A program made the translations under genes and the position numbers. A DNA stretch of 64,000 bases from Oscarella lobularis (Eukaryota > Porifera > Homoscleromorpha > Homosclerophorida > Oscarellidae): contig NC_089189.1 in the NCBI RefSeq assembly GCF_947507565.1, positions 124,001 to 188,000 on the forward strand, read 5' to 3'. Of this stretch, positions 49,427-62,023 are shown in pieces; the stretch's first letter is position 1, and each line of letters opens with the position of its first letter. Under the pieces are notes generated by a model. That model made no database searches and was not told the origin of the DNA. It saw only the letters and a program-made list of their open reading frames with translations.

Positions 49427-52400
49427 ATGGCGTTCGTTTCTTCGCTCGTTTCTCTCGCTTTTCTCGCCATACTAGTCGCCCTATCGCAGGCGCAGACTAG
49501 AAAACGCTTCGAGTACAAGTACAGCTTCAAAGGACCTCATTTAGCACGTGACAACGGCGAAGTGTTCTACTGGAAAGTCAGTGGAAGTACGCAAAGCCTT
49601 CTCATCGCCTCAACGCACGCACAAAACTCATTTTCATAGACACGATAGCCAGTTCAGATCAAGTGCGACTCACTGCGTCGATGCGAAGTCAAAAAGGTAG
49701 AGAGGAACGCTAGTAACTCGCCTTAGACGCGTGAAAACGCGATTCCAAGGCCAAATGTCGACAAAAGCGGCAACCGATTTCAAATATTGGCAAGTCGACA
49801 TGGCATTTCGCATAACGGGACGTGCCCGCGTGGGCGCAGACGGACTCGTACGAAAAACGCGTGGGGAAATGGAGAAAATCGATTTTTTAATTTGATTTTT
49901 TAGGCTTTTTGGTTGACCAAGGATCCTATAGTTGAAGGTCCCGTATTTGGGGCTGGAGACTATTGGAACGGTCTCGGAATATTTCTCGATTCTTTTGATA
50001 ATGACGGAAAAACGAATAATCCTTATGTTTTGGCTATTTCGAATAACGGATCAATTTCCTACGATCACACCTCGTTAGTCTGCATTTTTAATTAATAAAT
50101 TAATTAGTATTGATTTTTGTTTCCATAGAGATGGCTATAATCAAATGTTGGCCGGATGTTTGAGAGATTTTCGAAATCGCGCTAAGCACGTGAGAGCTCG
50201 GATTAAATATTACGAAAATATATTGGAGGTAAATTGATCAATAATAATCAAATGACGATTTTTCTTAATTAATCTATTTAGGTTTATTTTAATACTATAT
50301 TTGATCAACAAGACGACGCCTATGAATTGTGTCTACGCGCTACGAACGTTGATTTACCTCCAAGTGGTCACTTTGGATTATCAGCGGCCACTGGGGGACT
50401 GGCAGGTTAATATCAAAAATTCAAACCTATGTTAATAGTATTGATTTTTATTTTAGATGATCATGACGTCATGTCGTTTTTGGTGTATAGTCTTGATAAG
50501 TCTCAGGGTTTGGACGCCGCCAAAGAAGGTGAAGGAGTCGAAGGGAAGAAAGATGAGAAGAGTGAAGATGAAGTCATATTTGAGGCTGATGAATTGGAGA
50601 AGCTACAGAAGGAATTTGAACAATACAACAAAGCCTATGAAGAAAAACACGACAGGTAGCGCGATTAAAAGGATCTCTTGTCAGAAATTAATAATTTGTG
50701 TATGAAGCTATGTCAAAGACCATCCGGATCCCTATGCAGATGTTGAGGTAAGAAGTTATATCACTTCAGTAGAGAAACGTCTTCCGTAAGGACTAGGCTT
50801 AGAGTAATAACTATAGAGGTATCCCAAGTAAAGTAAACGGGACCTTCACTGGTAGTAGGAGTGAAGGTTCTAAGTAGTACTGACTTCTACCTTATAATAT
50901 CTCGCCTTTTACCTTCTCCTATGCCTTTTGCCTTTTCCCTATGCCTTTTGCCTTTTCCCTTTGCCTTTTGCCTTTTCCCTTTGCCTTTTGCCTTTTCCCT
51001 ATGCCTTTTGCCTTTTCCCTATGCCTTTTGCCTTTTCCCTATGCCTTTTGCCTTTTCCCTTTGCCTTTTGCCTTCTCCTTTGCCTTTTGCCTTCTCCCTT
51101 TTGCCTTTTGCCTTTTCCCTTTGCCTTTTGCCTTTTCCCTTTTGCCTTTTGCCTTCTCCCTTTTGCCTTTTGCCTTCTCCCTTTTGCCTTTTGCCTTTTC
51201 CCTTTGCCTTTTGCCTTCTCCCTTTTGCCTTTTGCCTTCTCCCTTTTGCCTTTTGCCTTCTCCCTTTTGCCTTTTGCCTTCTCCCTTTTGCCTTTTGCCT
51301 TCTCCCTTTTGCCTTTTGCCTTCTCCCTTTTGCCTTTTCCCTTTGCCTTTTGCCTTTTCCCTTTGCCTTTTGCCTTCTCTCTTTTGCCTTTTGCCTTTTC
51401 CCTTTTGCCTTCTCCCTTTTGCCTTTTGCCTTTTCCCTTTGCCTTTTGCCTTTTCCCTTTTCCCTTTGCCTTTTGCCTTTTCCCTTTGCCTTTTGCCTTT
51501 TCCCTATGCCTTTTGCCTTTTCCCTATGCCTTTTGCCTTTTCCCTATGCCTTTTGCCTTTTCCCTATGCCTTTTGCCTTTTCCCTATGCCTTTTGCCTTT
51601 TCCCTTTGCCTTTTGCCTTTTCCCTTTGCCTTTTGCCTTCTCCTTTGCCTTTTGCCTTCTCCCTTTTGCCTTTTGCCTTTTCCCTTTGCCTTTTGCCTTT
51701 TCCCTTTTGCCTTTTGCCTTCTCCCTTTTGCCTTTTGCCTTTTCCCTTTGCCTTTTGCCTTCTCCCTTTTGCCTTTTGCCTTCTCCCTTTTGCCTTTTGC
51801 CTTCTCCCTTTTGCCTTTTGCCTTTTCCCTTTGCCTTTTGCCTTTTCCCTTTGCCTTTTGCCTTCTACTTTGCCTTTTGCCTTCTCTCTTTTGCCTTTTG
51901 CCTTCTCCCTTTTGCCTTTTGCCTTCTCCCTTTTGCCTTTTGCCTTTTCCCTTTGCCTTTTGCCTTTTCCCTATGCCTTTTGCCTTTTCCCTTTGCCTTT
52001 TGCCTTTTCCCTTTGCCTTTTGCCTTCTACTTTGCCTTTTGCCTTCTCCCTTTTGCCTTTTGCCTTCTCCCTTTTGCCTTTTGCCTTCTCCCTTTTGCCT
52101 TTTGCCTTTGCCTTTTGCCTTTTGCCTTTTCCCTTTGCCTTTTGCCTTCTACTTTGCCTTTTGCCTTCTCCCTTTTGCCTTTTGCCTTCTCCCTTTTGCC
52201 TTTTGCCTTCTCCCTTTTGCCTTTTGCCTTTGCCTTTTGCCTTTTCCCTTTGCCTTTTGCCTTTTCCCTATGCCTTTTGCCTTTTCCCTATGCCTTTTGC
52301 CTTTTCCCTTTGCCTTTTGCCTTTTCCCTATGCCTTTTGCCTTTTCCCTATGCCTTTTGCCTTCTCCTATGCCTTTTGCCTTCTCCTATGCCTTTTGCCG

Positions 52401-53312
52401 TCTCCCTTTGTCTTTTCCCTTCTCCTGATTCCTTTTGCCTTCTACCTTTTAATCTCTCGCTCTTTTGCCTTCTGCCTTTTAATTTCTCGCCCTTATCTTT
52501 AATTCTTAGGGCCTTAATATTAAATTGAGGGCCTAATCTTTAATTCTTAGGGCCTATATATTAAATCAGTAGAACCTTTCACTCGTAATGAAGGTAGAAC
52601 CTTTTCCATATCCTTTTATTGGATGTTCCTTCTTTAGAAGAGTCACAGGCATCTCCAGCTTTTTTAGAAACATCTTGCCATCCTCTTCTTAGGATGCTGA
52701 TGTTTTAACCCTTTTTTCCTTCTTGAGTACATGTTCATTTTTCTGCTTTTGGGTATTTTTTTAGGGCATTGATTCTTATGAAGATAGGACTCTGTCTGAG
52801 GTAATGAAAGGTCAAGCGGACATCCTTTCAGTCATAAGGTGAATACCTGCTTATAATAAGTCCATTTGTCATTTCGTTTTAGGGATTTAGCAATGAAATT
52901 TGACCGTTTGTCATTGTCTTCTTCGCCTCCATCTGAGGACAAGAGTGGTTCATCTCCTTCCGCCGAACAATATAGAATTATTGCTGATAACCAAAATCGA
53001 ATTATGCAGCAACTGGAAACCATCAAAGCAACAGCCAATCAAAGACAAGGGTCCCAGGGTGGTTCATATGAACACGGTCCCGCTATGGTAGAAATGGAAA
53101 AAGCCACATCTCGCCTAGAAAGTCTCATAGAACGATTCGAAGTCAACCAAAGAGAGAAGAGAGCGGAATCGCACGAAGAAAGAAGTCCTCCGCCTTCTTC
53201 GTGCATCCCCATGCATTATTTTGGTCTCTTTGTTGTTTCTCAAATCGTTTTCATAGTCGCTTTTGTCGCCTATAGATGGAAAGCGGAAGCGTCCGCGAAA
53301 AAACTGTTTTAG
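49427..53312 (+). CDS. LMAN1: ERGIC-53 / LMAN1 cargo receptor
   Basis: A type I membrane lectin that moves glycoproteins from ER to ERGIC. A signal peptide (MAFVSSLVSLAFLAILVAL) precedes the L-type lectin domain: RKRFEYKYSFKGPHLA, ADGL, GPVFGAGDYWNGLGIFLDSF, DNDGKTNNP and the GHFGLSAATGGLADDHDV signature. A charged coiled-coil stalk follows (DELEKLQKEFEQYNKAYEEK, DLAMKFDRL). A C-terminal membrane segment (YFGLFVVSQIVFIVAFVAY) and the cytosolic end AKKLF follow, giving a KKxx ER-retrieval signal with hydrophobic exit residues, as in KKFF. Intron 50748-52764 holds a large minisatellite. The in-frame ATG at 49397 was rejected because the signal peptide starts at 49427. Confidence 0.94.
50906..52500. 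repeat. Pyrimidine minisatellite in an LMAN1 intron
   Basis: About 1.6 kb of 19-20 bp units of the type CCTTTTGCCTTTTCCCTATG, with variants (CTCCCTTTTG, CTTTGCCTTTTG, CTACTTTG). Higher-order blocks recur at about 500-bp spacing. The coding strand is almost pure C/T apart from one G per unit. All three plus frames stay open for about 500 codons (repeats of LPFAFCLF type). This follows from lack of stop triplets in the unit and does not show a gene. Confidence 0.95.
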
Positions 53313-53511
53313 TGGGCGTGGCTATTAGAAAATGAATTATTGGCAGTGTGATATTGATTGTGTACATCTTTTCTCTCATGATTCCCTTAGGGGGGCCCCC
53401 GCGAGACGAGCGTAAGTGAAAGACACGCGTATGTAATCAAATTGTATTTGACAAAAGATACTATATCACAGACAAGGCAAAGATACGCCACATAGTCTCA
53501 GTTTTCGTCAA

Positions 53512-53925
53512 TCAGTCTTCATAACCGTCCGGGAGTGCGTTGGCATGGTGATTATGAAAGAGAGAGTGATTCCCGTCGCCCCACGGAAAAGGCTACAATG
53601 TCGCTTCAAAGTTTGTATCGAATGCTTTCGATTTTTTACCTTGTTTCGAATTCTCAGATGCGGATAGGGGACGAAATCGGATCGCCCGTGGTCGTGGTGC
53701 TCTTTTTCTTTCTTCCCGGCGTTAAATGTGCACAGGGCGACGACGGGAAGTGCCACGAAGAGCGATATTCGCTTCCAAGTGTCGGTCGTCGCTAAGAGGA
53801 TCCTCAGACGGGGCCCCTATGAGCGTTACGGTGTTCTTACGTCCCGCGTGTGCTGTTTCTGCTTCCAAGTGCTGAGCATAGGAGGAAGCAAAGCGACGAA
53901 AGACGAGAAAACGCTGAAGAGACAT
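53512..53925 (-). CDS. COX6A: Cytochrome c oxidase subunit 6A, mitochondrial
   Basis: Three exons. The N-terminus MSLQRFLVFRRFASSYAQHL is a mitochondrial targeting peptide. Exon 2 has TWKRISLFVALPVVALCTF, the single membrane helix, then HGRSDFVPYPHLRIRNK. Exon 3 has PFPWGDGNHSLFHNHHANAL and ends PDGYED. These are the family hallmarks (YPHLRIR, FPWGDGNHSLFHN). COX6A sits on the intermembrane side of complex IV. Introns are 50-90 nt. The ATG overlaps the first ATG of TRMT13 on the other strand. Confidence 0.94.
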
Positions 53926-55574
53926 GACGCCTAATACGGGAAGCGCGAGATCCCGGACGCGCATGGCGCATTGCTCGTTTTTCGTCAAGCGAAAGGGCCG
54001 ATTTTGCCGTCTAACAGTTGCCGAAGGGCAACGCTATTGCGGAGAACACCTTCAGTGCGACGACAACGCGTCGAGAGAGCGCGTTCCGTGTCCCTACGAT
54101 TCTCAACAGTACGCGAAGCCTCTTTTCGACGTTTTTTCTACGATATCGATTTTTTTCTAGCACTTTCTATGCAGATCAGTTGCAAAAACACGCGAAGAAA
54201 TGCAATTCGAAGCCAAAACCCAAACCGGTAAGATTTTAAATTTTTGTACTGTAGTCGATAATTAGATACATTAGGATTGGCACGTGGACGGTATAAATAG
54301 TGGATTAAAAGACTACACACCTACGCCAACAGATAAAGTACGTAGTAGCACTAAAAAATTATTTATCTGAATCAAAAATCCTCAGATGCTTTTAAAAGAT
54401 TTTTCCTCTGACGAAATTCAAAAAGCAATTCATAAAATTGAAGCAATTCCATTAGGTATTAGCCAAAGAATTGTTCAAGAAAAATACATTTTTTAATTTT
54501 CAGCTGCTATCGAGTCAGTTGCTAGGAGACACCCATCACTGGAAAAAGAACTCCTCAAATCAAAAAATTGTCCTAATGCGAGAAAACACTTGGAACAGCA
54601 AGTAAGCCTTCAATGCATACATGGACACTTTCCCTTACAAAAACCAAGGCGTCCTTGATTGGCCATATGAGTGCACGTGGTCTCCTTGCCCCGGATGTTT
54701 CCTACGCGGAATTTGGCGCAGGAAAAGGTCATACAGTCCCCCGTTAGAACGAGCGCGCGCGCGAAACGATACTCATAGGCAAACTGTCACACTGGGTACA
54801 AAATGCAATCGGAAATACCGCACCCGCTAAATTTATTTTAATCGATCGTCAAAATTGCCGAAACAAGGCAAGAAAAGCATCGCGATTTTATCGTAAACGC
54901 TCTGAATGGGCATGTAATAGATGGATAGTTATCATCGCAAGACGGGAGGTCCCGAATTCCGTCGAATACTAATCGATATCGAGCACCTTTACCTCGGTAA
55001 TTTAATCGGCATACTTGTGGTCACGGCCTGGTCACGTGTCTTTGTATATAAAGGTAAAGCGCTCGAAGATGAAACCCCCCGTCGAGTTATTGGTCTCGCT
55101 AAGCATTTATGCGGTTCGGCGACGGGTACGGGGGGTCGCGTGCGTAGTCAGTCAGTTGGTCGATTATAACGTCGCTTAGATATGGCGTTGCGATGTTTGA
55201 TGACGACAGTAACGCGCGTTAGCTCGGTAGAGTTGAAACTCGGCGGTTTAGCCTTTGCGCTTTGCTGTCATCACAAGTGCGAGTGGTCTCGTTACGTCGG
55301 TCGCGACGTTTTCGCGCGTTGGGGTTTGAACGGCGTCGATTTTCGCGTCGTTTGTCTGCTCTCGAGTTGGGCAACGTGCGTTACCGAGGCAACGCGCGGG
55401 AAAATGGACGATAGCGAGCGTCGTCGTGCGCTCGGACGTAAATGCAAGGATTTGATCGACGCAGGTCGACGTGAATATTTGCATGAGGGCGGAGCGATTG
55501 GGGTCGACCTCGTTCGCTTCGTCGATTCGAGTGTGACGTTGGAAAATAGCGCGCTACTCGCGTTCTTTCCCTAA
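53924..55574 (+). CDS. TRMT13: tRNA 2'-O-methyltransferase TRM13 homologue
   Basis: TRM13 methylates the ribose of position 4 in the acceptor stem of some tRNAs. N-terminal CCCH zinc finger: CSFFVKRKGRFCRLTVAEGQ then RYCGEHL, with RVPCPYDSQ. Next a CHHC-type zinc finger (DQLQKHAKKCNSKPKPKP), then the methyltransferase domain with the SAM loop YAEFGAGKGKLSHWV split by an intron, FILIDRQNCRNK, DIEHLYL, VIGLAKHLCGSAT and ALCCHHKCEWSRYVG. The C-terminus is RREYLHEGGAIGV ... VTLENSALLAFF. Two in-frame starts are possible: 53924, which overlaps the COX6A ATG, and 53963 (MAHCSFF), just before the zinc finger. Confidence 0.92.
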
Positions 55575-57057
55575 TTACGTTATGCGAATAATGTCGCGGT
55601 ATGAACCACGCCTCTCATGTCCATTTACTTCTTTTGTTACGGGGGTGGTCCGCTTGATCCGGCTTTTAGCCTTTTCCCGGTGTTCAGTAACGACCACAAT
55701 ACGCGCGGAATGAAACCCTTGTTCCAATTGACGTCACAAGTGGTAACAACGATGGTTCCTCATTCCACGAGCGCGTGCGCGTTTTGTGTACACGATCGAC
55801 TCGTTAACCTCTTACCTCTTGTTTTTGGGTGGTCATCCGGTCATCCGGCTTCGGTACACCGGCTGCGCTTGATCGTTATCCTCCTAGAGCGCCCAACGCG
55901 CATCTGCACGCGAGTCACGTGAGGCCGGGAGTCTCATGAATGAAAACGACGTTATTTCGATAGCGATCTCTCTTGTTCTCCGACGAATAGTCACTCACAT
56001 GATCACCTTTCAAACAAATCCATCGCGGTTTTTTAGTACAAAGCCTTCGAATGAGATCATCCACCCACCGTCTCAAGTCACGTGCTCTCGCACGTGCATC
56101 GTGCAGAGCCCCATTAGCGAAAAGAGGCTCGTTTTCCAATATAGACACGAGCAATGTGCACGGGAAAACGCTCTGCGTGCCATCGTGTCTCGTTCGAGCA
56201 CCTAAGCGGTTCGAATAACGCGCGGGGGTATCAATTGGCGTAGGACACCTGCAGGGCAATTTGGGCCCGCCCGATTTGTAAGTGTCAACTCTAGCCGACC
56301 GAAAACGATCGAAGCGCGGCGTGCCGGTCTTTCGCGTTTACGGTATGTTTACGTTGACCCCACGTGCTAAGTGGATAACTAGCGTTCGATCGAAAAAAGG
56401 GCCGGAGAGCGAGATTTCGGCCTTGCGGCGAAATGCACACGTGTGCAAGCGTCTCTAAGTGACTGCACTCGCTAAGGACATCTGTACTATCCCACGCGTG
56501 TGGGGGCGAAAGGACACTTCGTAGGGCGCGAGGTCGAATGTGAATTCGGCAAAGGGTCCGAAATATGTGCGAAATGACGACGTAGCGAGACGCGATTTCG
56601 CACTCGGTAGTGCGAGCGAAATTTCTACTTCGAGAGTCCGGTGTGCAATTAATTGCTAATTAGCCGCGCGTTCGTTGATTCGCCTACGGTTGATTGGATT
56701 GATATTAACGCGTGAGACCGTACAAAAGCACATAAACATTCGCAGAGAAAAGCGAAGCCCGCCGGCGACGCGATCGAAGCCAGAGAGCAGCAAGAGCGGT
56801 CCAAAGGCGCAATCTCATCCGCGATCTTCACTCATTCTCATTAGCGCCTAGAGAGGAAGTGCGCGCGTCCTCTCTCCAACTACAAAAGGGTACGAGCTTC
56901 GATAAGACATCGACTCTTGTTTTGCATACGGTATCGCGGGCGTCCCGTCGAGCACAAAGTGGGCGAGCGTGTCGCATCGAACGACGACACGCAAAGCGTC
57001 AATTCATCGATTCCCTCCCTCCCTTCTCTTTCCTGCAGCTACCTATCAGCCAATCAA
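55575..57057. other. Long upstream region of the E-protein gene
   Basis: 1.48 kb without a supported gene, unusual in this window. It includes CpG-rich DNA, several CACGTG boxes (55022 lies just before; 56088, 56360 and 56440 lie inside) and T/C-rich tracts. ORFs of 80-115 codons on both strands overlap each other and lack recognisable domains. A regulated developmental promoter with 5' UTR is the simplest reading. Confidence 0.5.
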
Positions 57058-60000
57058 ATGGCGACAACCGAACGCAGCTCCTTCTTCGACTACGCGCACG
57101 TTCCCGCGGTGAGTTGCGCGCTCGCGATAGCGAAAAGAGATACGAAAATGTTTACACCGCTGTCGTCGAACTATTTTTCTCATATCCTCTCCCCCCCCTC
57201 TCCTCCCCCCCTCCCCTTAGATCTACGGAAACGACGACGAATCGTCGTTGCATCGCGGTACGAAGCGCCTCTCGTCCCTCTTGCGCGTTGTATACGTGTT
57301 TTTCTCTCTAGTCGAGTCGCGATCGCATCCGAATTCGGCGTCGTGGTCGGCCGTTAGCGAAAATGTTTTTGTGAGTGCATTTTTTCCCTAGTGGGGGCCC
57401 CCCTTTCTTTAAATTTTACATTGGAATGAATGCGTCAGCTGAGAGGGCTTCGCATTAGAGTCGCCGTACCGTTCGCCCTGAGGATGTTTTCCCTTTCACG
57501 GGGCGGTCTTTTCTTTTCTCCTCCCCCTTTTGCCGTAACAACGTCGACGACACGTGCACGGTCGCGTGGGGTGTTCCGCATAACGCGCGGCATCGTTCTA
57601 TTTTTACGTTCGCCGCAGAATGCGCGGCGCGTGTCTCGAGCATCGATACGATCAATAACAACCGATCGTTCGACCGGAGGGAATGCGAAGCATTTTCTAT
57701 CGCGATCCCGTGTCGTACGTAATCGTTTCCTACCCGTAGAAAAGTGGATGAGTCACTTGTGCAGTTTCCGTAATCAATTCAAAGCCCCAAGGGCCCCCTT
57801 AGTGTAGACCGCTTAATTCTACAATTGGATATTGATTGGGTGAAGTGGTAAGCCCGATGAGGTCGAAACCGCTGTCTCACGCTATCTTGGCTTCGCAATC
57901 CGAAGCAATTAAGATTGAAGGCCCAACGCTTCAATTTTATTGGCCCGTTCTCTAAGCCCCGCGCGCGCGATCATTTCCGCTCGACCATAAATAGATCGAG
58001 GCGGGTTCCGCGATCCCTCGAGGCCCTTTTGGGAGACGTGGGAAAAGATTGCGGCCGTTTAATCGCAATTATCGTCGCCCTAACCGCCGCATTCCACGCA
58101 ACCCGCCGCGAGACGCTACCCTAACCCATAACATAGCGACTCCAACGATGAATGAGATGGGGGGGTGACCCCGGCGCGCAGGGGGGCCTTCCGCGCGCGA
58201 CAATACAATAAAAATCGCGCGCGACATGCACGTACACACGCTGGGCATTATTATCCAATTCACTCTGATCTAATAGTTCGATTCTGCACTGGGTGGGAAA
58301 ACGTCTCGCGGCTTTGCGGGCCCCGTAGCGTATATATAGACACGTCGTCTCCGCTACGCATAACCATGTTTCAGACTTATCCGGCCACGACGACAAGTGG
58401 CGTCGTCTATCCGGGTTCGCCGACGACCAATATTCAACCGAATAAGGCTCGTCGAACGTCGTGCGGTTTTTCGGCTCCGGAGGTTGCGGCCTCCGATCCC
58501 ATGCTCGGTACTAGACTCTCTTAGCACACACACGCGCGATTGTCTGTTTGTTTTATTTTGCGAACGCGCGCGCGATGTACGGTAGACAGCTGTTCGCGTA
58601 CAGCGTTCGTGAATTCGTTTGTCTAACGCGTTACTGTCTCTTTTCGATCGATTATTTATTCATGCATTCGTTTTCTTTCATTCAGGATCGTCTCCTCAGT
58701 GCATTTTTACCGACGACAGCCAATCGCAGGTGAGAGATTTACGCGCGCGCCGCTACACCGGGACATTTTCCCGCTTAGCTTTAGGAGATTTTCATCCCAC
58801 GCATTTTTCGCACACACTTCCGCTCAATGCAGCTGTAGGCGAAAGATTTTCTCATTTTTTCCTATATAAGGCCTCCTTGTTTCTTTCGCGCCCTTTTTAA
58901 AATTTCATTCACGCGACAGTCGCGGTATGCTCACAACGCGAGTCGCGTAGGTAGAGAATTCCAGGCACTTCATTGTGCCTTGTAACTGCTTTATCACTAG
59001 AAACCGTTTAGGACCACCTAAACGCCTCGTTGGAACGTAATCTATTCCCGCTATGTTTCCTGCGCATTTTTTTCGCCTCGCAGTCTCCCGATTCGCGTCG
59101 ACGCGCCTCTAGACAGCTCGCAATCGGGGCTCCCTAATTGCAAAACGCAATTACGTCCAGGAAAAAGCCGCGCCACAGGGCAAAATCTAATGTGTCGCTA
59201 AACGGTCCGTTGACACATCGTGATCGCATAACAGGAAATGGGAGGGGAAGAATAACATTAGAGGCCCCAACCGAGGCATTTGAATGAGGGTGTTGGTTGG
59301 GGCACACGTTTAGTTCCGTGACCGACGTCGATTCGCGAGGGTTGTCCCATTGCGATCGCAAATCGCTTATACGCGTCTATTCTACCCTTCGTTTCGACTC
59401 ATTTGCTTTCGTTCGGGTAATTTGACCCCGTTTCCTTTGTATCACTCGCGCAATAGACGCGAAGAGGAAAGACAATGACGTCTCATCGTTTTTTTTGCGT
59501 TTATAGACAATGATCGATGCGACTACGACATCCGTTGACTCCTCGACGCTACGCTCGGCGGCGCCGCCATCATCGGCTTCTTATTTAGGTACAAAAAGGG
59601 GCCCCACTTCTCCGATCTCTCGAACGAAACTTTTTCTCTCTATGAGAACGCGTCCTATACCCTCCGTGTTTTTTCGCTCGCCTATTCCTTATTTTTTTTC
59701 TGACTATGGGGAATTGTCTATGTATTCGTTTCCACGCCCCAAGGGCGAGTCGCGTTGAACCACAGCGATTCAGCGAATGAGAATCGTGAGATCACTGTAA
59801 ACACGGGCGACAAGAAGTTCCTATTCCTCTAATACCCCACCCCCGCTCCCCCTGACCCCGGCGATTGCCTGACTTCCATGTCTATACGTCAACCCTCTAG
59901 CGCGGAATCATCGAGTCCAAATTCCGGCCGGAATTTATTCCCCTCCGCCACCGCCACCCCAATTCGACGCAGATCCGCGTCAATTCGGCGCGCGCGCCTA

Positions 60001-61433
60001 CGATCCCTACCAAGAATCGTCGTCCTACTACAACATGAGCGCGCCGACGGCTGCGCCTCCGCCGCGCTACGCTCCCAGGCACTCGCCTACCGATTTCACT
60101 CATAATGCCGGTAACCCCGCCGCCGGCAGCGCAGGCGCGGCGGGCGTTCCGGCGCAATACGATCTACCGCCGCCGCCGCCGCCGCCGCACCAAGATCCCT
60201 TTACGAGTAAGCGAACGACTCTCGGTCTCATTCATCTTTCATGATTTTTCTCTTTCACGAAGACCATCACATGACTGCCGTTTCCACGGCGCCCGTTGCC
60301 CCGCCTCTCGCTCCTCATCATCACCATACGGCGCCGGCTGTCGTCGCCAAACAAATGTCTCCCGTCGCGACGGGGGCGGTAAGTTTAGACCAAAACATCG
60401 CGCGATCCCACGCTAATCTCAACTATGACTTTTCTAGCATTATTCCGGTCCTTATCCTCCTACGCCGACGTCAGCTATGGATGGGCCCCCGGATGCTTGG
60501 CGACCTCCGTACTACGTAAGCGTAACGCACGCAATCTAAAGTGATTCAGCGCTGAGTTTCCTTTCCTGTAGAAAAATCATCATCAAGGAAGTGGACTGGA
60601 TCAAGTTCTACAGAGTATTGGAGACTTTGGGTCTGGGTATAAGCCAAGACCAGCTATGAATCCAATGTCCGTACCAGAACCAGCCATGGTAAAATAATAA
60701 TAAATATTCTATTTGATTAAGACTATATATTTATTTAGATTTCTGGTTATGAAGTATCCAGTGCTGATTTTGGCCTGGCGCCAAGTCTACCTGTTAGCAT
60801 GGAAACGCAAGGAAGAAACGAGGCGAAAGCAATGCCCATGCAAAAAGTGGGAAGTGGAGAAGGAATTCGAAAGGGATCGGACGTTCCCCCAATAAGAAAT
60901 CACAGCGCAAGCGGAAGAAAACGTCTTGGAACTGGAGGAGGAGTAGACGGAACAGGAGGCAACAACGCAATCGGACCAGACGATCAACAACGCGTTAAAC
61001 AGGCCAAAGAACAAGAGAGAAGAAGTGCAAATAACGCCAGAGAAAGGTAATAAAAAATAACAATCACGTGACCACAAAATCAATAATCAATACTTTATTA
61101 TAGGATTCGAGTAAAGGATATCAATGAAGCGTTTAAGGAATTGGGTCGCATGTGTGCCATGCATTTGGAAGCGGATAAAGCTCAGACGAAATTGAATATT
61201 CTACACCAAGCCGTAGCCGTAATAACAAATCTCGAAAATCAAGTCAGAGGTATAAATAATAATTACGACATTAATTAATATAAAATTGATTTTTTCCAGA
61301 CCGTAATTTGAATCCGAAAGCGGCGTGTCTAAAACGACGAGAAGAAGAGCGTTCTATTGATATGAACAGGTCCATGTCTGACTATCCCAATGACCCGGAT
61401 AATGAATACCCCAACGGCCCAACGGGTCTCTAG
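57058..61433 (+). CDS. TCF12: Class I bHLH transcription factor, E-protein (TCF3/4/12, Daughterless)
   Basis: The C-terminal bHLH is decisive: [48 protein letters not shown], then the E-protein-specific extension [16 protein letters not shown] (61100-61360). Upstream exons are Ser/Pro/Tyr-rich, as in the family: [18 protein letters not shown] (about 60440-60520), [15 protein letters not shown], a polyproline stretch, and HHHH/Pro segments. E-proteins bind CANNTG sites as homodimers or with class II bHLH partners. The start at 57058 ([17 protein letters not shown]) splices to [12 protein letters not shown] and [12 protein letters not shown] in frame, but N-terminal exons are poorly conserved, so the start and the exons at 58360-59600 are tentative. 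The symbol stands for the whole family. Confidence 0.88.
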
Positions 61434-62023
61434 TAGCAGAAGAAGTAGTCGCAGAAATTAGGAAATATTGTCTCCTGATCTTTGTTTTTGTATTCTCTCT
61501 CTCCTTTCTCTCTCTCTTTGACTGGTGCATGCACACTCACGCGCGCGTTAAAGGCGTTAGGAAGCCTTCTTATTTCATTTGACATGATCCGCTCTTATGC
61601 TTCAGTGCTGATTTTTTTTCTAAAGTTTTTTCTCTTGTCTTTGTCTCTCTCTCTCTCGATTCTCTTCTTCTTTCCGTGGCATGCGATCTGTGTTTGAGAG
61701 CATGCTTCTATTATTCTTAGCATCTGATATTATTATTAGTTTGTACTATTCTGGATGTAAATAGAGTTCTCACGTGAATTGGGATTAATGATTTGCATTT
61801 GACGCGTTTGCGCATGCGTAGATGTCAAAGGTCATTTTGATCGAATTTCTCGTCCTTTTTCTTCGTGTTTGACACGCCACGTCGATTTGTTGGTGTCGTT
61901 TTACCGACGGATATTCTTGAAAAGGTATTTTTGAGATATTTTTGAAGGGGCGTTCTCTCAATTGGGGCGTGTCTCTAGAATCGCTTTCGTACTGTCTTCT
62001 TCGACGGCGTTTTCAGTTGAAAG
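61434..62023. other. 3' UTR of E-protein and promoter of Kelch-kinase 3
   Basis: CT-rich tracts (61490-61530 and 61630-61670) and ATTATTATTAG-type runs look like 3' UTR. From about 61790, TGACGCGTTTGCGCATGCG and GTCAAAGGTCATTTTGATCG precede the kinase; the GGTCATT element is also seen before Kelch-kinase 2. No other gene is seen. Confidence 0.5.

Noticed and set aside
50861-52528. Three overlapping ORFs of 495-555 residues made of LPFAFCLF-type repeats
   Set aside because: All three frames of the same pyrimidine minisatellite are open at once. It lies wholly inside an LMAN1 intron with good splice sites.
55617-56259. ORFs of 101 and 114 residues upstream of the E-protein gene
   Set aside because: No recognisable motif, opposite strands overlapping, and Arg/Cys-rich composition typical of chance ORFs in GC-rich DNA.
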